Source: a virus. Taken from it: 57,181 nt of DNA. Below, in pieces: positions 40,101-47,137 of the stretch. The stretch covers positions 1-57,181 of the IMG/VR virus record IMGVR_UViG_3300015360_000051; one strand, 5' to 3'. How positions within the stretch are numbered: position 1 is the first letter of the stretch; each line of letters begins with the position of its first letter. Under the pieces are notes generated by a model. It saw nothing but the letters and a program-made list of their open reading frames with translations. It was not told the DNA's origin and did no database searches. Made by a program: the position numbers and the translations under genes.

Positions 40101-40817
40101 CAGTCTCCCGCAGGGCTAAAAAAGGCCGACGACGAGACCCCCGTAATGTCTCCCGACGAGGTAATGCAGCATATCCAGGAGGCAGTCGCTCAAGGACATG
40201 TATCCGCAGATGTTGAGCGAGCCTATCGTCAGCATATTTATGGCGACGCGATGGTTTCAGGAGTCGGTAACAAGTACGCCTATACACAATTCCGGAACCA
40301 AAACAAGCCCGGCGTTTGGCTCTCAATGGACGCAAACAGCTTCAAGCACGTCAACGACAGTCACGGACACGAAGCGGGTGACCACGCAATCAAAGCGGTC
40401 GGAGGCGCGATTAAAAATGCAGCGGCAGTGGTCGGGACTGGTAAGGTGTTTCGCCCGGGTGGCGACGAATTCGCCGCCTATTTCCCCTCCCACGAGGAGG
40501 CATCTAGATTCATGAGGCACGCGACTACCCATTTAGACGCCGTACCGCCCGTCGCCGGGACGCACAAACTGTCCATGAGTTTTGGGGTTGGTGCCGATTT
40601 CCCAACTGCTGACAAAGCACTGTTGCTGGCCAAGGAGCAGAAAAAAGACCCTTTGTCGGGCAGGTTGATGTATCATCCTACCAATACTCCCCATCTAGCG
40701 CATAGCCTGATGCCAGGAAATGAAGGACCGGTGGGCCTACACAGTAAGGCGCCGCATCCAGCAACTATCCCGACCGGGGCAGGGGCAGGGGCAGGGGCAC
40801 CGCCCACAAATCCTTGA
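37164..40817 (+). CDS. 1217-residue head-cluster protein: protease-like N-terminus, capsid-arm-like segment, GGDEF C-terminus
   Basis: GTG start. Residues ~10-165 resemble XkdF/prohead-type proteases (VFASEAIDSSGEIV, ANYEH with His51, VRYSIEGST with Ser133). Residues 235-256 match the capsid protein N-terminus (residues 16-37) at 17 of 22 positions. A middle region (~380-790) contains VVPDTHFIRNMFG, faintly like HhH-GPD glycosylases. A Pro/Gln/Ala linker precedes a GGDEF domain (~1030-1180) with D1056, ND at 1064-1065 and R-P-GGDEF at 1097-1103. No inhibitory RxxD is seen just before GGDEF. Possibly a maturation protease carrying an enzymatic cargo delivered with the virion. Confidence 0.7.
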   Translation: MADQKPKKSTGMLIDGVFASEAIDSSGEIVSIEGMDVTTIEEGWGVANYEHLDEKGGYGREIVGKIVSVKKIFTEGDCENDRQKEYFNKIKKIPYLYGIVRLYDGAGHEGAKALAAQIRDAVANDEEIIVRYSIEGSTTKKTDNRIEESIAKKVAMTLRPCNKTAISGLMDDPNAPDGFDTVHKAERQFIDPEFSPLGASTALACNPCMDRQAEAQMRLLGSFAKLKALAKTTTAGNYDVAPSALTGGAALQVEDLGRTVRNTAKAVLRDYGWGTFDRDKFKKFAKSKLPEMSDDFINHFTDVASDFAIRKAIQKGELSRTFEPLQKKLATEPKGGEAAAAPVVGTIRGKKIRPNVGMVGSSFDSKKGVLHTAIGSFKAYLPHNDGPDSAENYNNILKSPKVEDALDHAMSNWSKVHRLNKAGKLPPEVLMHAVMFSQLSPNRAVPVQEIQFARMVDAMKASGLDPRKKGFEAILPKMRELDHPTNAPDTGREAIESNLAYYIGGKKGVEYGTSGEKLGLRSKTNRYPGELHSVESLIGTSISNMSKYHGLHDGLVDILHRHRTDSVGAVGELLENKRLSRNWLMTNKKNGGDPSVNPHSSVPGLAAKTGLYTWGMIGGGNSVVPDTHFIRNMFGLDVTKDAKTLFYLKSNILQSDGIKPLTEYNHWFAKNHPSVQYTLNHPKWGSTFEKPEDAIFPAFWRHWLAIAPHEKSLGMRSYSNQQGTNHAPFWEAIAPHVDPLLKATGQGDSSIPFRTAILHQQYVKDYGEVPGMFLYYHHIVPKLLEAAKVRERIGDDLKFLAKASKIEAGLVNLRKAISDAIEPWQPPQVHNVEISIKGRNHPAGRYLIHNGRLHHLEDYHGILSSFLPEGDLDVEAVSRLNGLQWSSKLHTTPHYPVIAPPPQAGQAQAQAPSYRVSSLSAQEPRPPSVFEYHRVGMSQPHIVEVGGGGASLDGRKISDPELQLILRNAENGIAKIKYKQSPAGLKKADDETPVMSPDEVMQHIQEAVAQGHVSADVERAYRQHIYGDAMVSGVGNKYAYTQFRNQNKPGVWLSMDANSFKHVNDSHGHEAGDHAIKAVGGAIKNAAAVVGTGKVFRPGGDEFAAYFPSHEEASRFMRHATTHLDAVPPVAGTHKLSMSFGVGADFPTADKALLLAKEQKKDPLSGRLMYHPTNTPHLAHSLMPGNEGPVGLHSKAPHPATIPTGAGAGAGAPPTNP

Positions 40818-41415
40818 GCTTGAGGCCCGTATAGGAATTGTCACTGACCTCTGCCTTCAACGCGTTGGAGAAGGCCTTTGCGTTTTCGAGGTCTCGGAAT
40901 CTGTAGCCCATCGCGTAGAACTTCAGGCACCGACTCAACAATCCCTCCGTCGAGGATTTAGAGAAGTTCGACAAGAAATTTAACGTCCTGCTGTTTACGT
41001 CTTCCAGGAAACTCGAATGAGCTAGTACCTGGGGGTGCCCGTATTCCGTGTAAAAGAGTGAAGCGGAACAGTTAGTAAAATCGAACCCGACCCCCTCCGC
41101 GACACTGACTGGGTTGTACCAGCGGAACTTCACCAACTGGATAGGGACCTCCAGCGGTCTGGACCAGATTGGGCAACCCTTCGGCCCGTTTTCTTCGTAT
41201 CCGTTTTTGGTCAGAATACTCTCCGCTTCCTCTACTATTCCCTTGAAATTGTCTTCAAAAAAAATGTCGATATCTGTTGGAGGAACCTTCTCTACGATGG
41301 AGCGGAGATATCCGCCCGATACGTGAATTTTTGAGGACCTGCTCAGAATCGAGCGGACCGGTTCTGGGAGGGCGTGAAAAGCTTCTACGGCGAACTCTGG
41401 CAGTATCTTTGACAT
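40765..41415 (-). CDS. Nucleotidyltransferase-like protein, reverse strand
   Basis: 216 residues. VSGGYLRSIVEK (about 33-44) and TDIDIFF (about 47-53) match the GG...R and DxD pattern of the polymerase-beta-type nucleotidyltransferase fold, as in CCA-adding enzymes and small transferases. The substrate is unknown. Its last 17 codons overlap the 3' end of the GGDEF-protein gene, antisense, within a (GGGGCA) repeat. That repeat encodes PLPLPLP here and GAGAGAG on the other strand. A weak TTGCAT/TAGTGT promoter lies upstream. Confidence 0.65.
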   Translation of the reverse strand: MSKILPEFAVEAFHALPEPVRSILSRSSKIHVSGGYLRSIVEKVPPTDIDIFFEDNFKGIVEEAESILTKNGYEENGPKGCPIWSRPLEVPIQLVKFRWYNPVSVAEGVGFDFTNCSASLFYTEYGHPQVLAHSSFLEDVNSRTLNFLSNFSKSSTEGLLSRCLKFYAMGYRFRDLENAKAFSNALKAEVSDNSYTGLKLKDLWAVPLPLPLPRSG

Positions 41416-41457
41416 GTGCTCTGGACACTATCACGGCATTTTAATAAATGCAAGTGT

Positions 41458-41790
41458 TTATTTAGCCTGGCCGCCACGACAGGCCTTGCAAGTGCTGCTC
41501 CGGCCATAGAAGGAGAGATATAGGGGCAATAACTTGTTGCATTTTTTGCAATGCCGGAGGCCGGAATCGTCATTGCAAAGCTTGCAAATTTTATTGATGT
41601 CTAGTCTGCGGAATTGCTGACAGCAGGCGCATTGCGTTTTGTATTTTTCGGAAAAGTACAACGCGCTTCGACATTTTTTACATCTCGATGTTACTGCCCT
41701 GTTACGGTCATCTGATTTAAATTCGTGAAATGCTTCTCGCCCTAATTCGAGTTGGCATCCGGAGCATTTGTATTTTACGTCGTCAGTCAT
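41458..41790 (-). CDS. Multi-CxxC zinc-ribbon protein, reverse strand
   Basis: About 110 residues from ATG 41790 (MTDDVKYKCSGC); the frame stays open to TTG 41832. Five CxxC pairs (CSGC, CKKC, CACC, CKLC, CKKC and final CKAC) suggest two or more zinc ribbons. The first resembles the Cys-rich segments found beside endonuclease VII-like nucleases. No His-Asn-His core is present, so it may be DNA- or protein-binding only. Confidence 0.6.
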   Translation of the reverse strand: MTDDVKYKCSGCQLELGREAFHEFKSDDRNRAVTSRCKKCRSALYFSEKYKTQCACCQQFRRLDINKICKLCNDDSGLRHCKKCNKLLPLYLSFYGRSSTCKACRGGQAK

Positions 41791-41930
41791 CAGTTTAAAG
41801 ATTGACGCTCTTTTGTATCGACAGAAAATCAATCTAATAGGAAGTAAATGGGCGCTTTTTTAGTGCTCTTCGCAGCACCTTCAAAAAAAGGACGCTGCCT
41901 CAAAATCAGATAAATGGAGAATTAGAAAAA

Positions 41931-42398
41931 ATGCCAACTACATACAAAGCCATTGCGAGCCTCCGCGAATTGGTAGACCTGCTTAAGAAATCTTGCACCA
42001 CGCTTCCGGTCATCACCGAGTCGTTCGACTCGAACGAAGACCCCGTCGTCACCCTTAGTGCCGATGCTACACCCGCTGCTGGAGAAAAAGTGGTTGTGCT
42101 ACGGATGAAGGCAATCGGCGCAATCGGCGCCAGAGACATTTTTGGTAACGTGGCTCAACAGTTTAGCCACCATGTTATTCAGATTTGTACAGAGGCGAAC
42201 CCGGCCGCTGGCGCAGGGGCAGACATCCTCACTCCCGCTGAAATCCTCCCGATTGTTGTCGAGTGCGGCCGAAAAGGGTCCTTCGTCGAGTGGTATACGA
42301 CGGCTGCTACAGTGATTCCGTCGACTGCGGCGATGGTTGCTGGAAACCTCCGTTCGACCTGGAGAGACCTGTACTGGAACGTCAGCAAGGCTGGTTAA
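41931..42398 (+). CDS. Putative small virion protein
   Basis: 155 residues, Ala/Thr/Val-rich with beta-type patterns and no signal or membrane segment. It sits in the head cluster two genes before the major capsid gene, so a decoration or head-completion role is plausible. No family is recognised by eye. Confidence 0.5.
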   Translation: MPTTYKAIASLRELVDLLKKSCTTLPVITESFDSNEDPVVTLSADATPAAGEKVVVLRMKAIGAIGARDIFGNVAQQFSHHVIQICTEANPAAGAGADILTPAEILPIVVECGRKGSFVEWYTTAATVIPSTAAMVAGNLRSTWRDLYWNVSKAG

Positions 42399-42435
42399 TC
42401 CTTGGTTTCTCCCTGCAAAGAAAGGTTATGAAACC

Positions 42436-43371
42436 ATGAAAAAATTGTCAAAATCGCAAATCTCAAAGATTTTGGAGGAGGTCACTAATGACGTGGCCGA
42501 ACTTCTGAAATCAGAGGCTGAAGAGGCTGTTGCGCTCAGTAAAGCAGACCCCGGGAAAGAGACGGCTGCTGAAGCTACCCCCTCCGGTAGCTCGACAGAG
42601 GAGTCTTCGGCTCCTCCGCCTGAAATGTCCGCTAGCCCTCCGGCTGGCGAACCTGATGGTGGTGGTCTAGAAGGCGGTCCAGAAGGTAGTCCAGAAGGCA
42701 GTCCAGAAGGTAGTCCAGAAGGTAGTCCAGAAGGCGGTCCAGAAGGCGGTCCAGAAGGCGGTCCAGAAGGTGCAGACGGCGGTCAGGAAATGTCGCCCGA
42801 AGCTCTCCAGGGCGAATATTCGCAACTGCCCATCGAAGAACTCAAGATGCATTTTTTGGCGGCGAAAGCCGCTCTCGAAGCTGCATTGCAGGGTGGTGGT
42901 GGTGGTGCAGGGGCTCCAGAAGCTTCGGCTCCTCCGGGTGCTCCTCCGGGACCTCCGGGTGCTCCTCCGGGTGCTCCTCCGGGTGCTCCTCCGGTTCCAG
43001 GCACGGACAAGCTGGAACTCAAAGAGGTTAAAAACTCTTTGGCGGACCTCAAGAAAAACGTATCAGCTAAGGACGCAGAAATCCTGGAGTTGCGGAACAA
43101 ACTCGACCAGTTAGTTACTGGATTTGAGGGAATTCTGACTCGTCAACAGGTTTTGCGCAAGTCGGCAAGAGATTTGTCCTCATTCGCACCTGCGAATGGT
43201 GATGATACTGTCGTCGACATCTCTAATCTGTCCAAAAAAGAAATCGTAGCGAAGCTTAGTGAGGTCACTGCTTCGACCAACAAACTAACTAAATCAGACC
43301 GTGACCTCATCAACCGCTTCGTGGTATCCGATTCAGTGCCCGCTGAGTCCGTAGCCAAGTTCTGCAAGTAA
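42436..43371 (+). CDS. Low-complexity protein before the capsid gene (possible scaffold)
   Basis: 311 residues from ATG 42436 with AAAGG upstream; a longer start would overlap the previous gene. The N-terminus is helical and acidic. Residues ~76-115 repeat PEG-S/G units (12-bp DNA repeats), residues ~165-195 are Pro/Gly/Ala repeats (APPGAPPG), and ~195-240 form a coiled coil (LKKNVSAKDAEILELRNKLDQL). Position directly before the capsid gene and the charged coiled-coil plan fit a scaffold or core protein, but this is inference. Confidence 0.5.
   Translation: MKKLSKSQISKILEEVTNDVAELLKSEAEEAVALSKADPGKETAAEATPSGSSTEESSAPPPEMSASPPAGEPDGGGLEGGPEGSPEGSPEGSPEGSPEGGPEGGPEGGPEGADGGQEMSPEALQGEYSQLPIEELKMHFLAAKAALEAALQGGGGGAGAPEASAPPGAPPGPPGAPPGAPPGAPPVPGTDKLELKEVKNSLADLKKNVSAKDAEILELRNKLDQLVTGFEGILTRQQVLRKSARDLSSFAPANGDDTVVDISNLSKKEIVAKLSEVTASTNKLTKSDRDLINRFVVSDSVPAESVAKFCK
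42668..42771 (+). repeat. 12-bp tandem repeats encoding Pro-Glu-Gly
   Basis: Repeated GG[CT][GA]GTCCAGAA units code for EGGPEGSPEGSP-type sequence. They are in frame and expected to be unstable in copy number. A second proline-rich repeat (GGTGCTCCTCC) lies at 42937-42992. Confidence 0.85.
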
Positions 43372-43389
43372 TTTAAAGGAAATAAAAAA

Positions 43390-44787
43390 ATGGAAACAGT
43401 AGATAAAATCAACTCCCTTATCAAGGCGATGGAGGCTGGCAATTACGATGCCGCTCCTTCCACTCTGACCCAGGGTGGAGCCCTCCAAATCGAGGACCTG
43501 AGCCCCGTCATGAACAACGTCACGTTCGAGGAAGCCAGCCTGAAGCTCCAGAAGAAAATGACCGTTAAATCGTGCAAGTCAACCCTCGCACAGTTTGACC
43601 GTCAGCTTTCGTACGGTAACTTCGGGGGGTCGGCCCAGCTCGAAGGTAACGTTGGTCAAGAAGACACGAGTGACTTCGTTCGTTCGACCGTCCCGATGGC
43701 ATTCTACAGCTCGACTCGTCGGGTTACGATTGCGTCGACGATGGTGGCTACGGTCGATGGCATTTCGAGCGACGACCGCGCCGCCGCTGACGCTGCGAAG
43801 AAATTGGCTGGAGACATCGAATTCGACCTCTTTCGCGGGTTGGATGATTTCTCGAACGCTGGTGTATTCGATGGCAATCCTCTCGTTGTTCCAAACCTCC
43901 CGAATATTCACGGTGTGGGCCTGCAAATCCGTCAGTCGGATTTTCAAGTCAATTCGCGTGACCTCATGTTTGCGGAGTATGGTTCGGATGACTCGGTCAT
44001 CATCTCCGGTGGTGGTGTCGCACTGACTCAGGACAAGGTTGAAGACTCGGCCGTTCGTTCGGCCCTGAATTTCGGCACTGCTGAATCGCTTCTGATTGAC
44101 CCGATTTCGTTGTCTGCGTACAACAAAATCTCGTTTGGTAAGGAACGTATCATCCTGGCTGGTTCGCCTCAAGAGGCCACTGGCGCCGAGCTACGGAAAC
44201 AGTGGGTTTCGGTTGGCACTGTCAACGTAGAGTCCAGCAATTTCCTTCGTGGTAAAAGCAAGCCCGCCCGCACTCGACCGAACGGCCCTGCCGCTCCTTC
44301 GATTACTGGCGCTGCTAGCGGTGGTGGTGCGTTGGGTGCCGGTACGTACGTATACTACGTATCGGGCTTCAATGAGGTTGGTGAATCGGCTGGTTCGACT
44401 TCTATCGCGGTCGTCGTCTCTGCTAACGAAAAGGTCACACTCACAATCACGCATAGCGGCGCAGGCACAACTACGAGAGGCTTCAACGTCTATCGTTCGG
44501 GTGCTGGTGGCACGGCTGTGTCAGCTAAGTTCATTGGTCGCGGTACGACCACTGCTAACTCGGCAACCACCGATTTCGTGGACCTTGGCAACAAGGTTCC
44601 CGGATTCGTTACTGGATACCTAATCCAGAAGGACACGATGGAAATGAAGGAGTTGGCCCCGTACAGCCGTCTAAAGCTGGGCGTTGCCGACCTTTCGACT
44701 CCTGAGGCTCACTTCCGCTTTACTTGTCTTGCGATGCTTCAGCCCCGCAAGAACGTAATTTTGGATAACCTGAAGGGGACGTTCTAA
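43390..44787 (+). CDS. Major capsid protein with Ig-like insertion
   Basis: 465 residues. The N-terminal arm (residues 16-37) and the following NNVTFEEASLKLQKKM lead into a HK97-like order (GNFGGSAQLEGNVGQEDT, DRAAADAAKKLAGDIEFDLFRG). Residues about 295-405 form an Ig/FN3-like insert (GTYVYYVSGFNEVGES ... GFNVYRSGAGG), as on decorated capsids. The C-terminus returns to capsid-like sequence (PEAHFRFTCLAMLQPRKNVILDNLKG). Codon choice here (many TCG, GGT) looks more uniform than in neighbours. A strong terminator follows, fitting a highly expressed late gene. Confidence 0.75.
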   Translation: METVDKINSLIKAMEAGNYDAAPSTLTQGGALQIEDLSPVMNNVTFEEASLKLQKKMTVKSCKSTLAQFDRQLSYGNFGGSAQLEGNVGQEDTSDFVRSTVPMAFYSSTRRVTIASTMVATVDGISSDDRAAADAAKKLAGDIEFDLFRGLDDFSNAGVFDGNPLVVPNLPNIHGVGLQIRQSDFQVNSRDLMFAEYGSDDSVIISGGGVALTQDKVEDSAVRSALNFGTAESLLIDPISLSAYNKISFGKERIILAGSPQEATGAELRKQWVSVGTVNVESSNFLRGKSKPARTRPNGPAAPSITGAASGGGALGAGTYVYYVSGFNEVGESAGSTSIAVVVSANEKVTLTITHSGAGTTTRGFNVYRSGAGGTAVSAKFIGRGTTTANSATTDFVDLGNKVPGFVTGYLIQKDTMEMKELAPYSRLKLGVADLSTPEAHFRFTCLAMLQPRKNVILDNLKGTF

Positions 44788-44813
44788 GAGATAAACGCAA
44801 CATACTGTTGTGT

Positions 44814-44858
44814 GAATGGCCCGGTCGCCCTTTTGGATGACCGGGCCATTCTCTTTTT
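44814..44858 (+). terminator. Rho-independent terminator after the capsid gene
   Basis: Perfect 13-bp stem gaatggcccggtc (44814-44826) with gaccgggccattc (44839-44851), a 12-base loop and TCTTTTT (44852-44858). It separates the forward head operon from the convergent reverse block. Confidence 0.9.
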
Positions 44859-45153
44859 ATTCGGTTTTGGCTGTTGCGGAATACGAACGATAGCTACGAA
44901 TCACTGAGTAGTGTTGTTCGAGTGACCGGTTTTTTGAATGGACCACCTGATATTCGATGTTACGCGCTTTCAGCGTAGTGAAAAGGGTGGTCACGTCAGA
45001 GTCCTCTTCGAGATAGACCGTCTTCCCCTTGACGTAGGAATAATGGGTGATGGCGTCAGCAATCTCTAACTTGTGTAAGAGAGCGAGCTTGACGGCCAAC
45101 CAGCCGTGGCCTGGGTCAGAATAGAACTTGAACTTGAGAATTTTGTTGTCCAT
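44857..45153 (-). CDS. Conserved-looking small protein, reverse strand
   Basis: 98 residues starting MDNKILKFKFYSDPGHGWLAVK. The order FYSDPGHGW ... ITHYSYVKG ... YLEEDSD is of a type seen in uncharacterised plasmid and phage proteins, to the best of my recognition. It is last in the reverse block and expressed from the copied promoter at 45160-45188. Function is unknown. Confidence 0.65.
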   Translation of the reverse strand: MDNKILKFKFYSDPGHGWLAVKLALLHKLEIADAITHYSYVKGKTVYLEEDSDVTTLFTTLKARNIEYQVVHSKNRSLEQHYSVIRSYRSYSATAKTE

Positions 45154-45219
45154 TTATTTAATCTACAGGGAATTGGATTGAATGTCAATCAATTAATTCA
45201 CCTAGACAGTGGTAGGTGA
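45143..45219 (-). repeat. 77-bp perfect direct repeat, copy 1 (promoter cassette)
   Basis: Bases 45143-45219 are identical to 45839-45915, offset 696. The unit includes the first codons of the gene, a TTGACA/TAGATT promoter and an inverted repeat TCACCTA-gacagtgg-TAGGTGA (45198-45219) at its outer end. Confidence 0.95.
45160..45188 (-). promoter_or_regulatory. Sigma70-like promoter, leaderless type
   Basis: Reverse strand TTGACA (45188-45183), 17-base spacer, TAGATT (45165-45160), then AAATAA and the ATG at 45153. No room remains for a ribosome binding site downstream of the expected transcription start. Confidence 0.75.
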
Positions 45220-45228
45220 TTTGCCCGC

Positions 45229-45522
45229 TCAACGGCGGCTATCGTTCACCCACCACTGCTTTTCCCCACTTGCCCATTCGACGGCGGGCAGGCCACCATC
45301 ACGGTGACGCTGGCCACCCACCCACCATTCCTTGCCGCCGTCTGCGTATTCGACGGCGGGAAGGTCACCATCACGATGGAGAACACCGTCCACCCACCAC
45401 GACCTGTCCCCGTCTGCCCATTCGACGGCAGGCAACCCCCCTTCACGATGTAGGCGTCCCTCTTTGTTACGCCAACGGCTGGTTCCGTCTTGGACTGTCT
45501 TGTTTCCTGTGTTGTTGTCCAT
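45229..45522 (-). CDS. MORN-2-like repeat protein, 3 repeats, reverse strand
   Basis: 97 residues starting MDNNTGNKTVQDGTSRWRNKEG, the leader type of the reverse-strand subfamily (MDN/MDD rather than MKTYKV). Three repeats follow, the last ending WWVNDSRR; no cap. Eighteen bases separate it from the preceding repeat gene, and that spacer (AATAACCACCAGGTTGAGT on the coding strand) recurs before the gene starting at 46293. It is probably co-transcribed with that upstream gene. Function is unknown. Confidence 0.75.
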   Translation of the reverse strand: MDNNTGNKTVQDGTSRWRNKEGRLHREGGLPAVEWADGDRSWWVDGVLHRDGDLPAVEYADGGKEWWVGGQRHRDGGLPAVEWASGEKQWWVNDSRR

Positions 45523-45540
45523 TTTTACTCAACCTGGTGG

Positions 45541-45849
45541 TTATTCGCCGTCCCGGACACGGAGTTTTCCGTACACGTACCACTCCTTGCGCCCGCTTGC
45601 CCACTCGACAGCAGGCAAGCCTCCGTCGCGGTGTTGCTGGCCGTCCACCCACCATTCCTTGCCGCTTGCCCGTTCAACGGCAGGCAACCCTCCACCACGG
45701 TGGAGGCGTCCGTTTACGTACCACTCTTTGGTACCGTCTGCCTGTTCGAGGGCGGGCAATCCACCATCACGGTGGAGAAGACCTTGTTTGTTGAGCCAGA
45801 AGACGGTTCTGTCTGCTTCAACTACTTTTCTTTCTTCGTTGTTGTCCAT
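45541..45849 (-). CDS. MORN-2-like repeat protein, 3 repeats, reverse strand
   Basis: 102 residues starting MDNNEERKVVEADRTVFWLNKQG. Three repeats are followed by a short non-repeat end (YGKLRVRDGE). One repeat has lost a residue (ERASGKEWWVDG). Expressed from the second copy of the 77-bp promoter cassette; ATG at 45849 lies six bases after the -10 box. Function is unknown. Confidence 0.75.
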   Translation of the reverse strand: MDNNEERKVVEADRTVFWLNKQGLLHRDGGLPALEQADGTKEWYVNGRLHRGGGLPAVERASGKEWWVDGQQHRDGGLPAVEWASGRKEWYVYGKLRVRDGE

Positions 45850-45915
45850 TTATTTAATCTACAGGGAATTGGATTGAATGTCAATCAATTAATTCACCTA
45901 GACAGTGGTAGGTGA
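45839..45915 (-). repeat. 77-bp perfect direct repeat, copy 2 (promoter cassette)
   Basis: Identical to 45143-45219. It contains TTGACA (45884-45879) and TAGATT (45861-45856) with a 17-base spacer and places ATG 45849 six bases downstream. Duplication of this cassette equipped two different genes with the same promoter. Confidence 0.95.
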
Positions 45916-45918
45916 GTC

Positions 45919-46293
45919 TCATCTACGGTGGTGGACACCGTTTGTCCACCATTCCTTATGACTCGTTATCCGCTCAACGGCAGGCAGGCCGCCACCACGA
46001 TGAAGGCGGTCGTTTATCCACCACTCTTTGGTACCGTCCACTTGCTCAATGGCAGGCAATCCACCGTCACGATGGCGAACACCGTTTGTCCACCACTCCC
46101 TATCTCCGTCTTTCCACTCGATGGCAGGCAAGTCTTTATCTCGATGGAGACTCCCCTTTTTATACCAAAACCTATCCCCATTTACCCACTCGACAGCGGG
46201 CAAGTCTCCTTCGCGATGGATAAGACCTTTTTCGTTATGCCAACGGACAGTTCCGTCTCGGTCGACTGTCTTGTTTCCTGTGTCGTTGTCCAT
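45919..46293 (-). CDS. MORN-2-like repeat protein, 4 repeats, reverse strand
   Basis: 124 residues starting MDNDTGNKTVDRDGTVRWHNEKG, close to the start of the gene at 45522. Four repeats follow; the last is diverged (ERITSHKEWWTNGVHHRR). The region upstream carries the same ACTCAACCTGGTGGTTATT spacer (as written on the + strand) found before 45522. This indicates that a two-gene segment was duplicated. Function is unknown. Confidence 0.75.
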   Translation of the reverse strand: MDNDTGNKTVDRDGTVRWHNEKGLIHREGDLPAVEWVNGDRFWYKKGSLHRDKDLPAIEWKDGDREWWTNGVRHRDGGLPAIEQVDGTKEWWINDRLHRGGGLPAVERITSHKEWWTNGVHHRR

Positions 46294-46315
46294 TTTTTAC
46301 TCAACCTGGTGGTTA

Positions 46316-46642
46316 TTATTCTGAACTGGTAAGGTGTCTTCCGTACCTGTACCACTCTTTACGTCCGTCCGCTCGCACAACGGCAGGCAATCCACCATCA
46401 CGATGGCGCTCGTTGTCCACCCACCAGCTCTTGCTCCCGTCTATGTGTTCGACGGCAGGCAAGCCGCCATCGCGGTGTTGCTTCCCATTCGCGTGCCACT
46501 GCTTGCTTCCGTCTCTCCATTCGATGGAAGGGCGACCTCCCTCACTGTGGAGTTTTCCCTCTTCATTAAAATAACGAATATTTCCTTTTTTGTCTACTAC
46601 TTTATTCCTAGAGTCTACTACTTTGCTCCCGATATCATCCAT
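46316..46642 (-). CDS. MORN-2-like repeat protein, 3 repeats, reverse strand
   Basis: 108 residues from ATG 46642 (MDDIGSKVVD); a GTG one codon upstream is possible. The leader has a small internal repetition (KVVDSRNKVVDKKGN). Three repeats follow, the first in the older-looking form (HSEGGRPSIEW), and the end YGRHLTSSE is unique. A leaderless-type promoter lies at 46649-46677. Function is unknown. Confidence 0.73.
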   Translation of the reverse strand: MDDIGSKVVDSRNKVVDKKGNIRYFNEEGKLHSEGGRPSIEWRDGSKQWHANGKQHRDGGLPAVEHIDGSKSWWVDNERHRDGGLPAVVRADGRKEWYRYGRHLTSSE

Positions 46643-46648
46643 CACAGC

Positions 46649-46677
46649 ATCCTACAAGGAATTGGATTAAATGTCAA
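46649..46677 (-). promoter_or_regulatory. Sigma70-like promoter, leaderless type
   Basis: Reverse strand TTGACA (46677-46672), 17-base spacer, TAGGAT (46654-46649), six bases before ATG 46642. The spacer is nearly the same as in the 77-bp cassettes, showing common origin. Confidence 0.72.
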
Positions 46678-46703
46678 TGAATTCAGTGTCCATCTATTTG
46701 TCT

Positions 46704-47093
46704 CTACTCAGAGACTTCTTTTCCGTCCACCCACCACTCCTTGAGTCCATTAGACCACTCAACGGCAGGCAGTCCGCCGCCACGATGACGCTGGCCGTTT
46801 TTCCACCAAGACGCATCGCTATTTTCGTTCCAACCGGCGGGCTCGTCCCAAACGGCGGGCTCGTCGCCGTCACGGTGGAGACGACCGTTTACGTGCCACT
46901 CCTTATGTCCGTCTAACAACGAGACGGCTGGCAAGTCGCCGTCACGGTGGAGCTGACCGTTTTTATACCATTGCTTGCCTCCGTCTCTCCACTCGATGGC
47001 GGGACGACCTCCCTCACGGTGGAGTTTCCCGTCTTGGTTAAAATAACGAGTATTCCCTATAGGGTCTACTACTTTGTTTTCGATATCATCCAT
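46704..47093 (-). CDS. MORN-2-like repeat protein, 4 repeats, reverse strand
   Basis: 129 residues from ATG 47093 (MDDIENKVVDPIGNTRYFNQDG). Four repeats follow; the third carries an insertion (DEPAVWDEPAGWNENSDASWW) with an internally repeated DEPA. The end GKEVSE resembles the GKEV that precedes polyproline in the left array, here without a cap. Its promoter is nearly identical to that at 46649-46677. Function is unknown. Confidence 0.73.
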   Translation of the reverse strand: MDDIENKVVDPIGNTRYFNQDGKLHREGGRPAIEWRDGGKQWYKNGQLHRDGDLPAVSLLDGHKEWHVNGRLHRDGDEPAVWDEPAGWNENSDASWWKNGQRHRGGGLPAVEWSNGLKEWWVDGKEVSE

Positions 47094-47099
47094 CACAGC

Positions 47100-47128
47100 A
47101 TCCTACAAGGAATTGGATTAAATGTCAA
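47100..47128 (-). promoter_or_regulatory. Sigma70-like promoter, leaderless type
   Basis: Reverse strand TTGACA (47128-47123), 17-base spacer, TAGGAT (47105-47100), six bases before ATG 47093. It is almost the same sequence as the promoter at 46649-46677. Confidence 0.72.
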
Positions 47129-47137
47129 TGAATTAAC

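Noticed and set aside
41855-41890. Hairpin GTGCT-cttcgc-AGCAC flanked by T and A runs as a terminator
   Set aside because: The T-run is on the wrong side for either strand and no gene ends next to it; it may be a structured 5' region but nothing firm supports a function.
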